DNA from: Sphingomonas cavernae
Lineage (GTDB): Bacteria; Pseudomonadota; Alphaproteobacteria; Sphingomonadales; Sphingomonadaceae
Direction: 5' to 3'
DNA: 64,000 bases
Assembly: GCF_003590775.1 (NCBI RefSeq)
Contig: NZ_QYUM01000002.1
Location: 806,001 to 870,000 of the forward strand
Numbering within the stretch: the stretch's first letter is position 1; each line of letters opens with the position of its first letter. Below are positions 24,770-34,296 of the stretch, one piece after another. A program made the position numbers and the translations under genes. Below the pieces are notes generated by a model. The model was not told the origin of the DNA, made no database searches, and saw only the letters and a program-made list of their open reading frames with translations.

Positions 24770-25726
24770 ATGGCACATAACCACGCGCATCATTCGCACG
24801 ACCATCATCATGATCATGGCCACGCGCATGGGCACGGCCATGCGCATGCCCCCGTCGATTTCGGGCGCGCCTTCGCGATCGGGATCACGCTCAACCTGTT
24901 GTTCGTCATCGTCGAGGCGGGCGCCGGTTTCCTTACGGGCTCGATGGCGCTGCTCGCCGACGCGGGCCACAATCTTTCGGACGTGTTCGGGCTCCTCGTC
25001 GCCTGGGGCGGCGCGACTCTCGCCAAAAGGCCGCCGAGCAAGCGCTTCACTTATGGGCTGAGGGGCTCGACAATCCTTGCCGCGATGCTCAACGCGCTCT
25101 TCCTGCTGGTCGCGATCGGCGCGATCGCGCTGGAAGCGGTGCAGCGCTTCGCGCATCCCCAGCCCGTCCACGGCGGCACGGTCATCATCGTCGCGCTGAT
25201 CGGAATCGCGATCAACGCAGGTACCGCGATGCTTTTCATGCGCGGCCGCGATCACGACCTCAACATCCGCGGCGCCTATCTCCACATGGCGGCGGACGCC
25301 GGCGTGTCGGCGGGCGTGGTCATCGCCGGGCTGCTGATGCTGTGGACCGGCGCGCTGTGGATCGATCCGCTCGTCAGCCTGCTGATCGCCGGCGTGATTT
25401 TCTGGAGCACCTGGGGATTGCTCAACGATTCGGTGGCGATGTCACTGGCTGGCGTTCCCAACACTATCGACCGCGACAAGGTTGAGGTCGAACTGCTGAT
25501 CTCGCCGGGCGTCAAGCGCGTGCACGATCTGCACATATGGCCGATGAGCACGACCGAAATCGCACTGACCGCGCACCTCATCATGCCCTCGGGGCACCCC
25601 GGCGACGCATTCCTCGAAGACGTGCGACAACGGCTGGAAGCGCAGTTCGGCATCCATCATGTGACGCTGCAGGTGGAAACGGGCAGCGACGCCCCCTGCC
25701 GCATGGAGGGGGCGGGCTGCGTCTGA
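24770..25726 (+). CDS. Cation diffusion facilitator, zinc-type exporter
   Basis: This 318-aa member of the CDF/CzcD-ZitB family has a His-rich N-terminus with alternating His, Asp and Gly up to residue 27. It then has six membrane helices with the metal sites LLADAGHNLSDV (H-x-x-x-D in helix 2) and HMAADAGVSAG (helix 5). A cytoplasmic dimer domain follows with VHDLHIWPMS. It exports Zn2+ and related ions in exchange for protons. The His-rich tail probably binds metal. Confidence 0.94.
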   Translation: MAHNHAHHSHDHHHDHGHAHGHGHAHAPVDFGRAFAIGITLNLLFVIVEAGAGFLTGSMALLADAGHNLSDVFGLLVAWGGATLAKRPPSKRFTYGLRGSTILAAMLNALFLLVAIGAIALEAVQRFAHPQPVHGGTVIIVALIGIAINAGTAMLFMRGRDHDLNIRGAYLHMAADAGVSAGVVIAGLLMLWTGALWIDPLVSLLIAGVIFWSTWGLLNDSVAMSLAGVPNTIDRDKVEVELLISPGVKRVHDLHIWPMSTTEIALTAHLIMPSGHPGDAFLEDVRQRLEAQFGIHHVTLQVETGSDAPCRMEGAGCV

Positions 25727-25731
25727 TTCGA

Positions 25732-26271
25732 TCAGCTCGTCTTGGGCTGGGCGCGCATGTTCGAGATCATCGTGCGCACGTCCTTGGGCCGGGTCAGCAG
25801 CGCGCCCGGGCTGTTGTAGGCTTTGAGCTTGCCATCGTCCCAGATGCCAACCTCAAGCCGCTGCGTCGCCGGATCGGCAAGCATATAGGCGGCGTCCGAT
25901 CCGCCCTCATGCGGCTTGTTGCCTGATACGAACAGCACGCCACCTTCCTTGCCCAGCGGGCCCGAGACCTGAACGCGCTCGACGAAATCGTCATAGTCGT
26001 CCTTGAGGAGCGCCTTCATCGGCGCGACGAGAACGCTGTTTTCCCACAGATTCAGATCGGCAGGATATTTGCCGACCGCGGCATCGAGCGCTGCCCAGTT
26101 ACTGACATCGACCGCGGCCGCCGGCGCTGTGGCATTGATGGCCGCGTTGGTCGCATTGGCGAGCACCGCGCTCTCGTTCGGCACGACGACTTCGGCTTCG
26201 TTGGCGGGTTGCTTACCGCACGCGGCGAGGCTCAGCACGAGAGCCAGTCCAAGAAGAGGGGCACGATTCAT
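25732..26271 (-). CDS. Lipoprotein of unknown function
   Basis: This 179-aa protein has a lipoprotein signal (LLGLALVLSLAAC), giving a lipidated Cys at about residue 18. An Asn/Ala-rich low-complexity linker follows, with A-T-N-A-A-I-N-A-T. The C-terminal 120 residues are globular (NSVLVAPMKALLKDDYDDF and LFVSGNKPHEGG), and I recognise no domain there. The ATG at 26271 is preceded by GGAGGA. The Ala-Asn linker resembles the tail of the window's CtaC. Confidence 0.75.
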   Translation of the reverse strand: MNRAPLLGLALVLSLAACGKQPANEAEVVVPNESAVLANATNAAINATAPAAAVDVSNWAALDAAVGKYPADLNLWENSVLVAPMKALLKDDYDDFVERVQVSGPLGKEGGVLFVSGNKPHEGGSDAAYMLADPATQRLEVGIWDDGKLKAYNSPGALLTRPKDVRTMISNMRAQPKTS

Positions 26272-26344
26272 CACGTTTCCTCCGGCTGGTTGATCACAGC
26301 GACGCCGAAAAGGCTCCTTCAGGCCCGATAAGTCAATCGGGCGA

Positions 26345-26539
26345 TCACGTCCCGCCGCGGCGGCGGCGATCGAGAATCCGCTTGGCGACATAGGCGCCTC
26401 CCAGCGCCAGCCCGAGCGGCCCCAGCCGGCGCATCCCGCCCGCGGCCGCCGCACCGAGCACCGCGCCCTTGAGCCCGCCCCGGCCGTCGCGCCGGTCAAT
26501 TTCGCGTCCCACCAGCGCGCCGATTATCTTGCCGATCAT
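26345..26539 (-). CDS. Small Gly-rich hypothetical protein
   Basis: This 64-aa protein starts at the ATG at 26539 with GGAGA upstream. It is basic and Gly/Ala-rich, with one moderately hydrophobic stretch in the middle (AVLGAAAAGG, then LGLALGGAYVAKRILD). Similar small proteins accompany fumC in sphingomonads as far as I remember. It lies 25 bases after the fumC stop on the same strand. Confidence 0.6.
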   Translation of the reverse strand: MIGKIIGALVGREIDRRDGRGGLKGAVLGAAAAGGMRRLGPLGLALGGAYVAKRILDRRRRGGT

Positions 26540-26564
26540 GGTCTTTCTCCTGCGTTTCAGACGT

Positions 26565-27956
26565 TCAACGCCCGAGCATCGCTTCAGGGCGCACGACGCG
26601 ATCGAATGTCGCTTCGTCGACAAGACCGAGCGCGATGCCCGCCTCCTTGAGCGTCAACCCTTGCGCATGCGCGTGCTTGGCAATCTTCGCTGCGTTGTCA
26701 TAGCCGATCTCGGGGGCAAGCGCGGTCACCAGCATCAGCGAGCGATCGACCAGTTCGGCGATTCGCCTGCGATCGGGTTCAATCCCGTCGACGGTGCGTG
26801 TCGCAAAGCTTTCCATTCCCGTCGCCAGCAGCGCGATCGAGCGCAGCACATTGGCGCCGATCATCGGCTTGAAGACATTGAGTTCGAGATGCCCCTGAAG
26901 CCCGCCGACCGTGATTGCCTGATGATTGCCGATGACCTGCGCGGCGACCATCGTCAGCATCTCGCACTGGGTGGGGTTCACCTTGCCGGGCATGATCGAA
27001 CTGCCGGGCTCGTTGGCGGGCAGGATCAGCTCACCGATCCCCGATCGCGGGCCTGAACCGAGCAGGCGGATGTCGTTGGCGATCTTGGTGAGCGCGACCG
27101 CGAGCACGTTCAGCGTGCCCGACAGGTGGACGATCGGATCGTTCGAGGCCAGCGCCTCGAACTTGTTCTCCGCCGTGAAGAAGGGCAGCCCGGTCAGGTC
27201 GGCGAGTTCCGCCGCTATCGCGGCGCCGAAGCCTTTGGGCGCATTGAGCCCGGTGCCGACCGCGGTGCCACCCTGCGCCAACTGGCACATGCCGTGCGTC
27301 ACCGCGGGCTCGATCCGGTTGCGGCAGCGATGAAGCTGGTTGGCGTAGCCCGAAAATTCCTGCCCCAAGGTCAGCGGCGTTGCATCCTGAAGGTGCGTGC
27401 GCCCGATCTTGACGATGTCGTCCCACGCCCTGGCCTTGGCATCGAGCGCGCTGCGCAGGCGTTCGAGCGCCGGGAGCAGCGCGGCCGTCGCCGCGCGTGC
27501 GGCGGCGATATGGAGCGCGGTCGGGAAGCTGTCATTGGACGACTGGCCCATATTGACGTGGTCATTGGGGTGGACCGGGCTCTTGCCGCCGCGTGCGCCA
27601 GTCATCAGCTCGTTGGCGCGGCCCGCGATCACCTCGTTGACGTTCATGTTGGACTGGGTGCCCGAACCCGTCTGCCAGATCACGAGCGGAAACTGGTCGT
27701 CGAACTTGCCCGCCACGACCTCGGCTGCCGCCGTTTCGATCGCATCGGCGATCTCGACGGGCAACCCGTGCGCACGGTTCACGCGCGCCGCCGCCTGCTT
27801 CACCAGCGCGAGCGCATGAACGATGCCGATCGGCATCCTTTCTTCCGGTCTGAAAGGGAAATTCTCTATCGAGCGCTGCGTCTGCGCACCCCAGTAAGCC
27901 TCGGCGGGAACCTTTATCGGGCCGATACTGTCGGTCTCGGTGCGTGTATCGGCCAT
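26565..27956 (-). CDS. fumC: Class II fumarate hydratase
   Basis: This 463-aa enzyme converts fumarate to malate in the citric acid cycle. The superfamily signature is [11 protein letters not shown]. Other active-site blocks are [27 protein letters not shown] and [16 protein letters not shown]. Length and order of motifs fit the homotetrameric oxygen-stable type. I used the ATG at 27956 because GGAG lies upstream; an ATG-like start five codons earlier is possible. Confidence 0.96.
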   Translation of the reverse strand: MADTRTETDSIGPIKVPAEAYWGAQTQRSIENFPFRPEERMPIGIVHALALVKQAAARVNRAHGLPVEIADAIETAAAEVVAGKFDDQFPLVIWQTGSGTQSNMNVNEVIAGRANELMTGARGGKSPVHPNDHVNMGQSSNDSFPTALHIAAARAATAALLPALERLRSALDAKARAWDDIVKIGRTHLQDATPLTLGQEFSGYANQLHRCRNRIEPAVTHGMCQLAQGGTAVGTGLNAPKGFGAAIAAELADLTGLPFFTAENKFEALASNDPIVHLSGTLNVLAVALTKIANDIRLLGSGPRSGIGELILPANEPGSSIMPGKVNPTQCEMLTMVAAQVIGNHQAITVGGLQGHLELNVFKPMIGANVLRSIALLATGMESFATRTVDGIEPDRRRIAELVDRSLMLVTALAPEIGYDNAAKIAKHAHAQGLTLKEAGIALGLVDEATFDRVVRPEAMLGR

Positions 27957-28038
27957 CTCACACTCCGTCATGCTGGTGCAGACCGGTATCTATGTGTGAT
28001 GACGGGAAGTTTCCAGCGTCCGCCAGGACGGCCCGGGA

Positions 28039-28521
28039 TTATTTCTTGCGGCTGAAATCGACCGCGACGACGTTCGACCCGTCCTCGATGGGCTCGGCGG
28101 ACGGGCGGTCGTTGCCGGGTTCGTCGTGCGGCTCGGGTTCGGCGTCATCGCCCTGCGCCTGGAACTGGAGCGCGAAATTGACCGCGGGATCGACGAAACC
28201 CGTCACCGCCGCGAAGGGAATGGCGAGCTTTGCGGGCACCTGATTGAAGCTGAGGCCGACCTCGAAACCCTCCTCACCCACTTTCAGGTCCCAGAATTTG
28301 TTCTGGAGGACGATCGTCATCTCGTCGGGAAAGCGCTCGGTCAGGTGCTTCGGAATCTCGACTCCGGGCGCCGCGGTCTTGAACGTGATGTAGAAATGGT
28401 GCTCGCCGGGAAGGCCGCCGGAATGCGCCACCTCGCCCAGCACGCGGCCGACAACGGCACGCAACGCCTCCTGGACGATCTCGTCATAGGGAATCAGGCT
28501 GTCGGGCGTATCGTCGCTCAT
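28039..28521 (-). CDS. sspB: SspB-type ClpXP adaptor (alphaproteobacterial)
   Basis: This 160-aa protein begins [17 protein letters not shown]. It contains [17 protein letters not shown], then [16 protein letters not shown] and a F-x-V-G-L-S-F block, typical of the alpha version of SspB that binds ssrA-tagged proteins and delivers them to ClpXP. The C-terminal 40 residues are acidic and unstructured and end in FSRKK; tails of this kind bind ClpX. It is divergent from hisB, with 75 bases between starts. Confidence 0.9.
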   Translation of the reverse strand: MSDDTPDSLIPYDEIVQEALRAVVGRVLGEVAHSGGLPGEHHFYITFKTAAPGVEIPKHLTERFPDEMTIVLQNKFWDLKVGEEGFEVGLSFNQVPAKLAIPFAAVTGFVDPAVNFALQFQAQGDDAEPEPHDEPGNDRPSAEPIEDGSNVVAVDFSRKK

Positions 28522-28596
28522 GCCGCCTTGGTGAACGTTGACGCTCGCCCGGTCAAGAGATTGCGCCATCGGAAAAGCGCGCTTATGGGGCGGGTC

Positions 28597-29193
28597 ATGC
28601 GCACCGCCACCATCCGCCGCGAAACCAAGGAGACCTCGATCGAGGTCGCACTGAACCTGGACGGTACCGGGTTCTACGAGATTTCCACGGGCATCGGCTT
28701 TCTCGATCATATGCTCGAACAGCTTTCGCGGCATTCGCTGATCGACCTGCGCGTGAAGGCGGTGGGCGACCTGCACATAGACCAGCACCACACGACCGAG
28801 GACGCGGGTATCGCGATCGGCGAGGCGGTTTCGCAGGCGCTGGGCGATCGTAGAGGAATCACGCGCTACGGCACCGCCTATGCGCCGATGGACGAGACGC
28901 TGACGCGCTGCGCGATCGATATTTCGGGACGCCCCTTCCTCGTGTGGAAAGCCGAGTTCAGCCAGACTCGGCTGGGCGAGATGGACACCGAGCTGTTCGA
29001 ACACTGGTTCCACAGCTTCGCCGGATCGGCGGGAATCACGCTGCACCTCGAGTGTCTTTACGGGCGTAATAACCACCATATCGTCGAGAGCAGCTTCAAG
29101 GCGCTCGCGCGCGCTCTCCGGCAAGCGGTCGAGATCGACCCGCGCAAGGCCGATTCGGTCCCCTCGACCAAGGGGACGCTGGGCGGTGGCTGA
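28597..29193 (+). CDS. hisB: Imidazoleglycerol-phosphate dehydratase
   Basis: This 198-aa enzyme makes imidazole acetol phosphate in histidine synthesis. The Mn-binding motifs are [24 protein letters not shown] and the repeat-related [12 protein letters not shown]. It is monofunctional, without the phosphatase domain of E. coli HisB. I chose the ATG at 28597; an in-frame ATG at 28585 would add four residues. The next gene starts before its stop, so hisB and hisH are coupled. Confidence 0.96.
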   Translation: MRTATIRRETKETSIEVALNLDGTGFYEISTGIGFLDHMLEQLSRHSLIDLRVKAVGDLHIDQHHTTEDAGIAIGEAVSQALGDRRGITRYGTAYAPMDETLTRCAIDISGRPFLVWKAEFSQTRLGEMDTELFEHWFHSFAGSAGITLHLECLYGRNNHHIVESSFKALARALRQAVEIDPRKADSVPSTKGTLGGG

Positions 29194-29806
29194 TCGGGTC
29201 GCGCTGATCGATTACGGCGCGGGCAATCTCCATTCGGTTCATAATGCGCTCCGGGCCGCGGGGGCATCCGATGTTTCGGTTACCGCCGATCCCGAAGCAG
29301 TGCTCGCTGCCGATCGCATCGTGCTGCCCGGCGTTGGCGCCTTTGCCGCCTGCGCATCGGCACTGAACGCGATCCCAGGCATGCGCACTGCGCTCGATGA
29401 GGCAATGCTGAAACGGGCCCGGCCCTTTCTGGGTATCTGCGTCGGCATGCAGTTGATGGCGACGCGCGGCGACGAATTCGGGGGAGAAACGGGGCTGGAT
29501 TGGATTCCCGGCACCGTCCGGCTGCTGCGCCCCGCCGATCCCGCGCTCAAGGTACCGCACATGGGCTGGAACGACGTGACACCCGCGACGCCGCACCCGC
29601 TGATTACGGCCGGTGAGGCCTATTATCTGCACAGCTTCGTCTTCGACGCCGTCGAGGCGTCGCAGGTCGTCGCGGTCAGCGATCATGGCGGACCCGTGAC
29701 CGCCGCGGTCGCGCGAGATGCGATGATCGGCGTCCAGTTCCATCCCGAAAAGAGCCAGCGTTACGGGCTCGATTTCCTTGCGCGTTTCCTGGAGTGGCGG
29801 CCATGA
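29186..29806 (+). CDS. hisH: Imidazole glycerol phosphate synthase, glutaminase subunit
   Basis: This 206-aa class I glutamine amidotransferase has the nucleophile Cys in [11 protein letters not shown] and the His-Glu pair in [10 protein letters not shown]. It supplies ammonia to HisF. It starts with GTG inside the end of hisB and ends in an ATGA overlap with hisA. The N-terminus [13 protein letters not shown] is standard. Confidence 0.97.
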   Translation: MADRVALIDYGAGNLHSVHNALRAAGASDVSVTADPEAVLAADRIVLPGVGAFAACASALNAIPGMRTALDEAMLKRARPFLGICVGMQLMATRGDEFGGETGLDWIPGTVRLLRPADPALKVPHMGWNDVTPATPHPLITAGEAYYLHSFVFDAVEASQVVAVSDHGGPVTAAVARDAMIGVQFHPEKSQRYGLDFLARFLEWRP

Positions 29807-30534
29807 GCCTGATTGTGTTTCCCGCGATCGACCTGAAGGCGGGACAGGTGGTCCGCTTGGCCGAGGGCGATATGGACCGCGCCACCGTCTATGGCGACGA
29901 CCCCGCGGCGCAGGCCCTGCTCTTTGCCGAGGCCGGCGCGGGGCACCTTCATGTCGTCGATCTCGACGGCGCATTCGCGGGGGGCTCGGTCAATGGCGAC
30001 GCGGTCAGGGCGATCGTCGAGGCCTTTCCGGGCCATGTTCAGCTCGGCGGCGGCATCCGCAACCGCGAATCGATCGAACGCTGGTTCGATCTCGGCGTCG
30101 CGCGCATCGTGATCGGCACGGCTGCGCTTGAAAATCCCGATCTGGTGCGCGAGGCCGCGCGCGACTTCCCCGGCGGCATCGTCGTCGCGGTCGATGCGCG
30201 CGATGGCATGGTCGCAACCAAGGGCTGGGCCGATGTGTCCGACGTGTCGATCGTCGACATGGCGCGGCGCTTCGAGGATGCGGGCGTGGCCGCGCTGCTC
30301 TACACCGATGTGGGCCGCGACGGGCTGCTCAAGGGCTGCAATGTCGAGGCGACGGTGGACCTCGCACGGGCGACCGATATCCCGGTGATCGCCAGCGGTG
30401 GCGTCGCGGGGATCGGCGATATCCGCATGCTCGCCATCCATGCCAAGGATGGAATCGAGGGCGTGATAACCGGCCGCGCGCTTTATGACGGACGGCTCGA
30501 CCTGGCCGCTGCACTGGCGGTGGCGGCGCTGTGA
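29803..30534 (+). CDS. hisA: ProFAR isomerase
   Basis: This 243-aa (beta/alpha)8 barrel isomerises ProFAR to PRFAR. Catalytic Asp residues are in [14 protein letters not shown] and [10 protein letters not shown]. Phosphate loops are VQLGGGIRN and [11 protein letters not shown]. Both half-barrels are intact. The start is the ATG that overlaps the hisH stop, and the end overlaps the hisF GTG (GTGA). Confidence 0.97.
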   Translation: MSLIVFPAIDLKAGQVVRLAEGDMDRATVYGDDPAAQALLFAEAGAGHLHVVDLDGAFAGGSVNGDAVRAIVEAFPGHVQLGGGIRNRESIERWFDLGVARIVIGTAALENPDLVREAARDFPGGIVVAVDARDGMVATKGWADVSDVSIVDMARRFEDAGVAALLYTDVGRDGLLKGCNVEATVDLARATDIPVIASGGVAGIGDIRMLAIHAKDGIEGVITGRALYDGRLDLAAALAVAAL

Positions 30535-31295
30535 GCGTCCGCGCGCGCGTAGTCCCCTGCCTCGACGTCAAGGACGGGCGCGTCGTCAAGGGCGTCAACT
30601 TCGTCGACCTGAGGGACGCCGGGGATCCCGTCGAAGCCGCGCGCGCCTATGACGCCGCGGGCGCGGACGAACTGTGCTTCCTCGACATTTCTGCAAGCCA
30701 TGAGGGGCGCGGCACGCTGATCGACATGGTGCGCCGCACCGCCGAGGTCTGTTTCATGCCGCTGACCGTGGGCGGCGGGGTGCGCAGCCCCGAGGATGCA
30801 CGCGCGCTTCTGCTCGCGGGTGCCGACAAGGTGGCGGTCAACAGCGCGGCGGTCGCGCGGCCCGAGGTCGTGGCCGAGATCGCCGAACGCTTCGGCAGCC
30901 AGTGCATCGTCGGATCGGTCGACGCGCGCCGTGTCGCCGATGGGCGCTGGGAGATCTTCTCGCATGGCGGCCGGCGCGAAACGGGGATCGACGCGGTGGA
31001 ACATGCGGTGCGGCTGGCGGAACTCGGCGCGGGCGAGTTGCTCGTCACCTCGATGGACCGCGACGGCACGCGCGATGGCTATGATCTGGCGCTGACGCGC
31101 ACGATCGCGGATGCGGTGACCGTTCCCGTCGTCGCGAGCGGCGGCGTGGGGGCTCTCCACCATCTGGTCGAGGGCATTGTCGAAGGTCATGCGAGCGCGG
31201 TGCTCGCCGCCTCGATCTTCCATTTCGGCGAGGCGAGCGTCGCCGACGCACATGCAGCGCTCGCTGCCGCAGGGATCCCCGTGCGCACGAGCTAA
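30531..31295 (+). CDS. hisF: Imidazole glycerol phosphate synthase, cyclase subunit
   Basis: This 254-aa (beta/alpha)8 barrel closes the imidazole ring using ammonia from HisH. Catalytic Asp residues lie in [14 protein letters not shown] and [15 protein letters not shown]. Phosphate loops are TVGGGVRS and VASGGVGAL. It starts with GTG. After hisF the operon is interrupted by about 645 bases before hisE. Confidence 0.97.
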   Translation: MSVRARVVPCLDVKDGRVVKGVNFVDLRDAGDPVEAARAYDAAGADELCFLDISASHEGRGTLIDMVRRTAEVCFMPLTVGGGVRSPEDARALLLAGADKVAVNSAAVARPEVVAEIAERFGSQCIVGSVDARRVADGRWEIFSHGGRRETGIDAVEHAVRLAELGAGELLVTSMDRDGTRDGYDLALTRTIADAVTVPVVASGGVGALHHLVEGIVEGHASAVLAASIFHFGEASVADAHAALAAAGIPVRTS

Positions 31296-31323
31296 GGGAT
31301 TAGATCCGCGCGATTTTGCATCG

Positions 31324-31379
31324 TGGTTAATGTCGAGCGGCTTTACATTAACCATGACAGCTCGCGCTTCATTAACCAT
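31324..31379. promoter_or_regulatory. Three CtrA-type TTAACCAT half-sites
   Basis: Two exact TTAACCAT octamers lie at 31348-31355 and 31372-31379. A reverse copy, TGGTTAATG, lies at 31324-31332. TTAACCAT is the CtrA half-site motif described for several alphaproteobacterial groups. The sites lie 95-150 bases upstream of the PEP-CTERM-like gene, suggesting control by the cell-cycle/differentiation regulator. Binding is inferred from the motif only. Confidence 0.5.
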
Positions 31380-31473
31380 CACATCGCCGACGACATGCGG
31401 CCTGCAACCCAATTGGCAGGCTCCTTGCTGCTTTCGGGCACATATGGAGCGAGAGCCTGAGGGGAATAGTTCG

Positions 31474-31782
31474 ATGTCGATCATGCGTGTTGCACTTGTT
31501 GCGTCAGCGATTGCGCTGGCTGTCTCGGCTCCAGCCTATGCGGGACGGGGTGGTTCTTCGGGCGGCTGGGGCGGTTCGTCGGGCGGCCACAGCTCGTCAG
31601 GCGGCTGGAGTTCCAGTGGCGGTTCCTCGGGTGGGCATAGCTCGTCGGGAGGATCTTCGTCCTCGGGCGGAACGCAGGTGCCCGAGCCCGCCGATTTCGC
31701 GCTGTTCGCGATGGGCGTCGCCGGCCTGCTGATCGGCCGTCATGGCAGCCGCAAGCGCCGCAAGAAGACCGACAGACCTTGA
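31474..31782 (+). CDS. Ser/Gly-repeat protein with PEP-CTERM-like sorting tail
   Basis: This 102-aa exported protein has a Sec signal ending in SAPAYA. Residues about 24-66 are nearly all Gly and Ser, built from repeats such as GGWGGSSGGHSSSGGWSSSG. The tail has VPEPADFALF, a hydrophobic helix (MGVAGLLIG) and a basic end (RKRRKK), which is the layout of PEP-CTERM substrates of exosortase. RBS GGGGAA precedes the ATG at 31474. Such proteins are thought to be cut, anchored or released with exopolysaccharide. It sits inside the his operon and has CtrA-type half-sites upstream, so its expression is probably independent of his genes. Confidence 0.8.
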   Translation: MSIMRVALVASAIALAVSAPAYAGRGGSSGGWGGSSGGHSSSGGWSSSGGSSGGHSSSGGSSSSGGTQVPEPADFALFAMGVAGLLIGRHGSRKRRKKTDRP

Positions 31783-31899
31783 TCGTTTCAGGCTGATTTA
31801 GCCTGAAACGTGAATCAAGGTCTCAACCATTTGAAGCGAGCCTGATTCACGCTTTCGGCAGAAGCGCGCAGCGCTTCCGCCTCAACCGATCAGGCTCGA
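31776..31899. repeat. 124-bp structured dispersed repeat, copy A
   Basis: It is near-identical to 48117-48240. Stem 1 pairs CGTTTCAGGCT (31783-31793) with AGCCTGAAACG (31800-31810) and is flanked by ACCTTGAT and ATCAAGGT. Stem 2 is GAGCCTGAT paired with ATCAGGCTC around the hairpin GAAGCGC-GCA-GCGCTTC. The element begins within the last codons of the PEP-CTERM-like gene. The paired changes relative to copy B point to selection for structure or to a mobile palindromic element. Confidence 0.85.
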
Positions 31900-31940
31900 A
31901 GCCGCTTGACGCGCAAAGCATGGCCGCGCCATGTGCGGCC

Positions 31941-32261
31941 ATGGCCGATACGCTTCAAAAGCTCGAAACCGTGATCAGGGAGCGCCGGGTCGGTGACCCG
32001 GCGCTTTCCTACGTCGCAAAGCTGACCGCGAAGGGCCGCCCCAAGATCGCCCAGAAGCTGGGTGAGGAAGCGGTCGAGACCGTGATCGCGGCGCTTTCGG
32101 GCGACCGCGCCGCGACGACTTCCGAAGCTGCGGACCTGATCTTCCACCTGGGCGTGCTGCTCGCCGATCTCGACCTTTCGTTCGATGACGTGCTCGCAGA
32201 GCTCGAGCGGCGCGAAGGCATATCGGGGATCGCCGAAAAAGCCGACCGCGCAAAGGACTGA
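31941..32261 (+). CDS. hisE: Phosphoribosyl-ATP pyrophosphatase
   Basis: This 106-aa all-alpha enzyme removes pyrophosphate from PR-ATP in histidine synthesis. Typical blocks are LGEEAVETVIAAL and SEAADLIFHLGVLLAD, which hold the metal-binding Glu and Asp residues. I chose the ATG at 31941; an ATG at 31920 would add seven residues. The HIT gene follows after 4 bases. Confidence 0.95.
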   Translation: MADTLQKLETVIRERRVGDPALSYVAKLTAKGRPKIAQKLGEEAVETVIAALSGDRAATTSEAADLIFHLGVLLADLDLSFDDVLAELERREGISGIAEKADRAKD

Positions 32262-32265
32262 CCGC

Positions 32266-32643
32266 ATGCCGATCGACGCCACGCAACCTTATGACAATCA
32301 GAACATCTTCGCGAAGATCCTGCGCGGCGAGATCCCGAGCAAGGCGGTGTACGAGGACGACTATGCCTATGCGTTTCACGACATCAATCCGCAGGCGCCT
32401 ACCCACATCCTCGTGATCCCCAGAGGCGCCTATGTCTCGTGGGACGACTTCTCGGCACGCGCATCCGACGCCGAAATCGCAGGGTTCATCCGCGCGGTCG
32501 GACATATCGCGCGCGAGAACGGTCTCGTCGCGCCCGGATACCGGCTGCTCGCCAATGCCGGAATCAACGCGCATCAGGAAGTGCCGCACCTCCACGTCCA
32601 TATCTTCGCCGGACGTCCGCTCGGCCCCATGCTGGCAAGATAA
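32266..32643 (+). CDS. HIT-family nucleotide hydrolase (HinT-like)
   Basis: This 125-aa protein has the histidine triad H-x-H-x-H in VPHLHVHIFAG, with the early FAKILRGEIPSKAVYEDD and the ILVIPRG strand of HinT-type purine nucleoside phosphoramidases. It probably acts on AMP-linked small molecules in the cytosol. It follows hisE directly, an order I remember as common in alphaproteobacteria. Confidence 0.92.
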   Translation: MPIDATQPYDNQNIFAKILRGEIPSKAVYEDDYAYAFHDINPQAPTHILVIPRGAYVSWDDFSARASDAEIAGFIRAVGHIARENGLVAPGYRLLANAGINAHQEVPHLHVHIFAGRPLGPMLAR

Positions 32644-32757
32644 ACTGGTCCACCGCGAAGATCGGCTATTGCGCGCACGAAAATTGCGTTTACGCTCTCG
32701 GCCTTCAAAATCCACGGGCTGAACAGGGGCAGCCCGGTTTCGAGGGGACGTTTCTGC

Positions 32758-34287
32758 ATGATATTCGGGCGCGTTAAGCCGCTAGATGCCATTCTTGCCA
32801 CAGCCGAGAAAAAATCACTCCACCGATCGCTTGGTGCCTTCCAACTCACCATGCTCGGCGTCGGCGCCGTCATCGGCACGGGCATCTTCGTCCTGACCGC
32901 CGAAGCCGCGCAGAAGGCGGGCCCCGGCATGATGATCAGCTTCATCATCGCTGGTATTGTCTGCGCGGTCGCAGCGCTCTGCTACGCCGAAATGGCGTCG
33001 ATGGTGCCGGTTTCGGGATCGGCCTATACCTACAGTTATGCAGTGATGGGCGAATTGCTCGCCTGGATGGTCGGCTGGGCGCTGATCCTCGAATATGCGG
33101 TCGCTGCGGGCGCGGTTTCGGTCGGATGGTCCGGATATATGATCGGGATCATCGAGAACGCATTGCACATAGACGTGCCCAATGCGCTCGTGCTCGGGCC
33201 CTATGACGGCGGCATCATCAACCTGCCCGCGATGTTCATCGCCGGTCTGGTCACCTGGCTGCTCGTCATCGGCACCAAGGAAAGCGCCACGGTCAACGCG
33301 ATCCTCGTGATGATCAAGATCACCGCGCTGACACTCTTCGTCGTGCTCGCGCTGCCCGTGATAAAGATGGAGAATTTCGAGCCCTTCGCGCCGCTCGGCA
33401 TGGCCGGCATCTCCGCGGCGGCAGCCTCGATCTTCTTCGCCTATGTCGGCTTCGACGCGGTCTCGACCGCGGCGGAAGAAACCAAGAATCCACAGCGTAA
33501 CATGCCGATCGGCCTGATCGGCTCGCTCGCGATCTGCACGATCTTCTACATTCTCGTCGCGGCGGGCGTGATCGGCAGCGTTGGCGCGCAGCCCGTTTCC
33601 GACGCCGCAGGCAACGCCTATGCGGCAGGCAGTCTCGAGCTCAGCAAGGCGTGCGCCGCGATGGGCGACAATGCCGTGGTCTGCTCCAAGGAAGCGCTGG
33701 CCTGGACGCTCAGGAACATCGGCTGGACCCAGATCGGCAACCTTGTCGGTCTGGCCGCCACGATCGCGCTGCCCTCCGTCATCCTGATGATGATGTTCGG
33801 CCAGACGCGCATCTTCTTCGTGATGAGCCGCGATGGACTGCTTCCTGCGGTATTTTCGAAGGTTCACACCCGTTTCCACACCCCGCACGTGATCACGATC
33901 ATCACGGGCGTGTTCGTGGCGCTCTTTGCGGCCTTCTTCCCCGTCGGCAAGCTGGCCGACATCTCCAACTCGGGCACGCTGTTCGCCTTCGCCATGGTTT
34001 CGATCGCGGTGATGGTGCTCCGCCGCACCGATGCCGGCCGCACGCGTCCGTTCCGCACGCCGGCGGTCAACATCGTCGCGCCGATCTCGATCGCGGGCTG
34101 CGTGTATCTGTTCTGGAGCCTTTCGGTCGATACCAAGCTGATGTTCATCGGCTGGGCGGCGGTCGGCCTTGTCGTCTATTTCCTCTACAGCCGCTCGCGC
34201 AGCCATGTCGGCCGGGGTGTTGTGGAGGTGCACGAGACCGACGCGGATGCACCCCCGCCGCCGGTGCCGCCCGTGCCCGAACTCTGA
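32758..34287 (+). CDS. APC-family amino acid permease (cationic amino acid type)
   Basis: This 509-aa inner-membrane transporter has twelve or more helices. It carries the family start GVGAVIGTGIFVLTA in helix 1, and helix 6 has FFAYVGFDAVSTAAEE. The region FGQTRIFFVMSRDGLLP is characteristic of the CAT/YfnA branch of APC permeases. The C-terminal tail is Pro-rich. It takes up amino acids with protons; the exact substrate is unknown. A bidirectional terminator follows at 34403-34437. Confidence 0.9.
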   Translation: MIFGRVKPLDAILATAEKKSLHRSLGAFQLTMLGVGAVIGTGIFVLTAEAAQKAGPGMMISFIIAGIVCAVAALCYAEMASMVPVSGSAYTYSYAVMGELLAWMVGWALILEYAVAAGAVSVGWSGYMIGIIENALHIDVPNALVLGPYDGGIINLPAMFIAGLVTWLLVIGTKESATVNAILVMIKITALTLFVVLALPVIKMENFEPFAPLGMAGISAAAASIFFAYVGFDAVSTAAEETKNPQRNMPIGLIGSLAICTIFYILVAAGVIGSVGAQPVSDAAGNAYAAGSLELSKACAAMGDNAVVCSKEALAWTLRNIGWTQIGNLVGLAATIALPSVILMMMFGQTRIFFVMSRDGLLPAVFSKVHTRFHTPHVITIITGVFVALFAAFFPVGKLADISNSGTLFAFAMVSIAVMVLRRTDAGRTRPFRTPAVNIVAPISIAGCVYLFWSLSVDTKLMFIGWAAVGLVVYFLYSRSRSHVGRGVVEVHETDADAPPPPVPPVPEL

Positions 34288-34296
34288 TTACTCGCT

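Noticed and set aside
32815-34233. 472-codon frame opposite the amino acid permease
   Set aside because: It is His/Asp/Arg-rich, mirroring hydrophobic codons of the permease on the other strand; no domain or ribosome-binding site.
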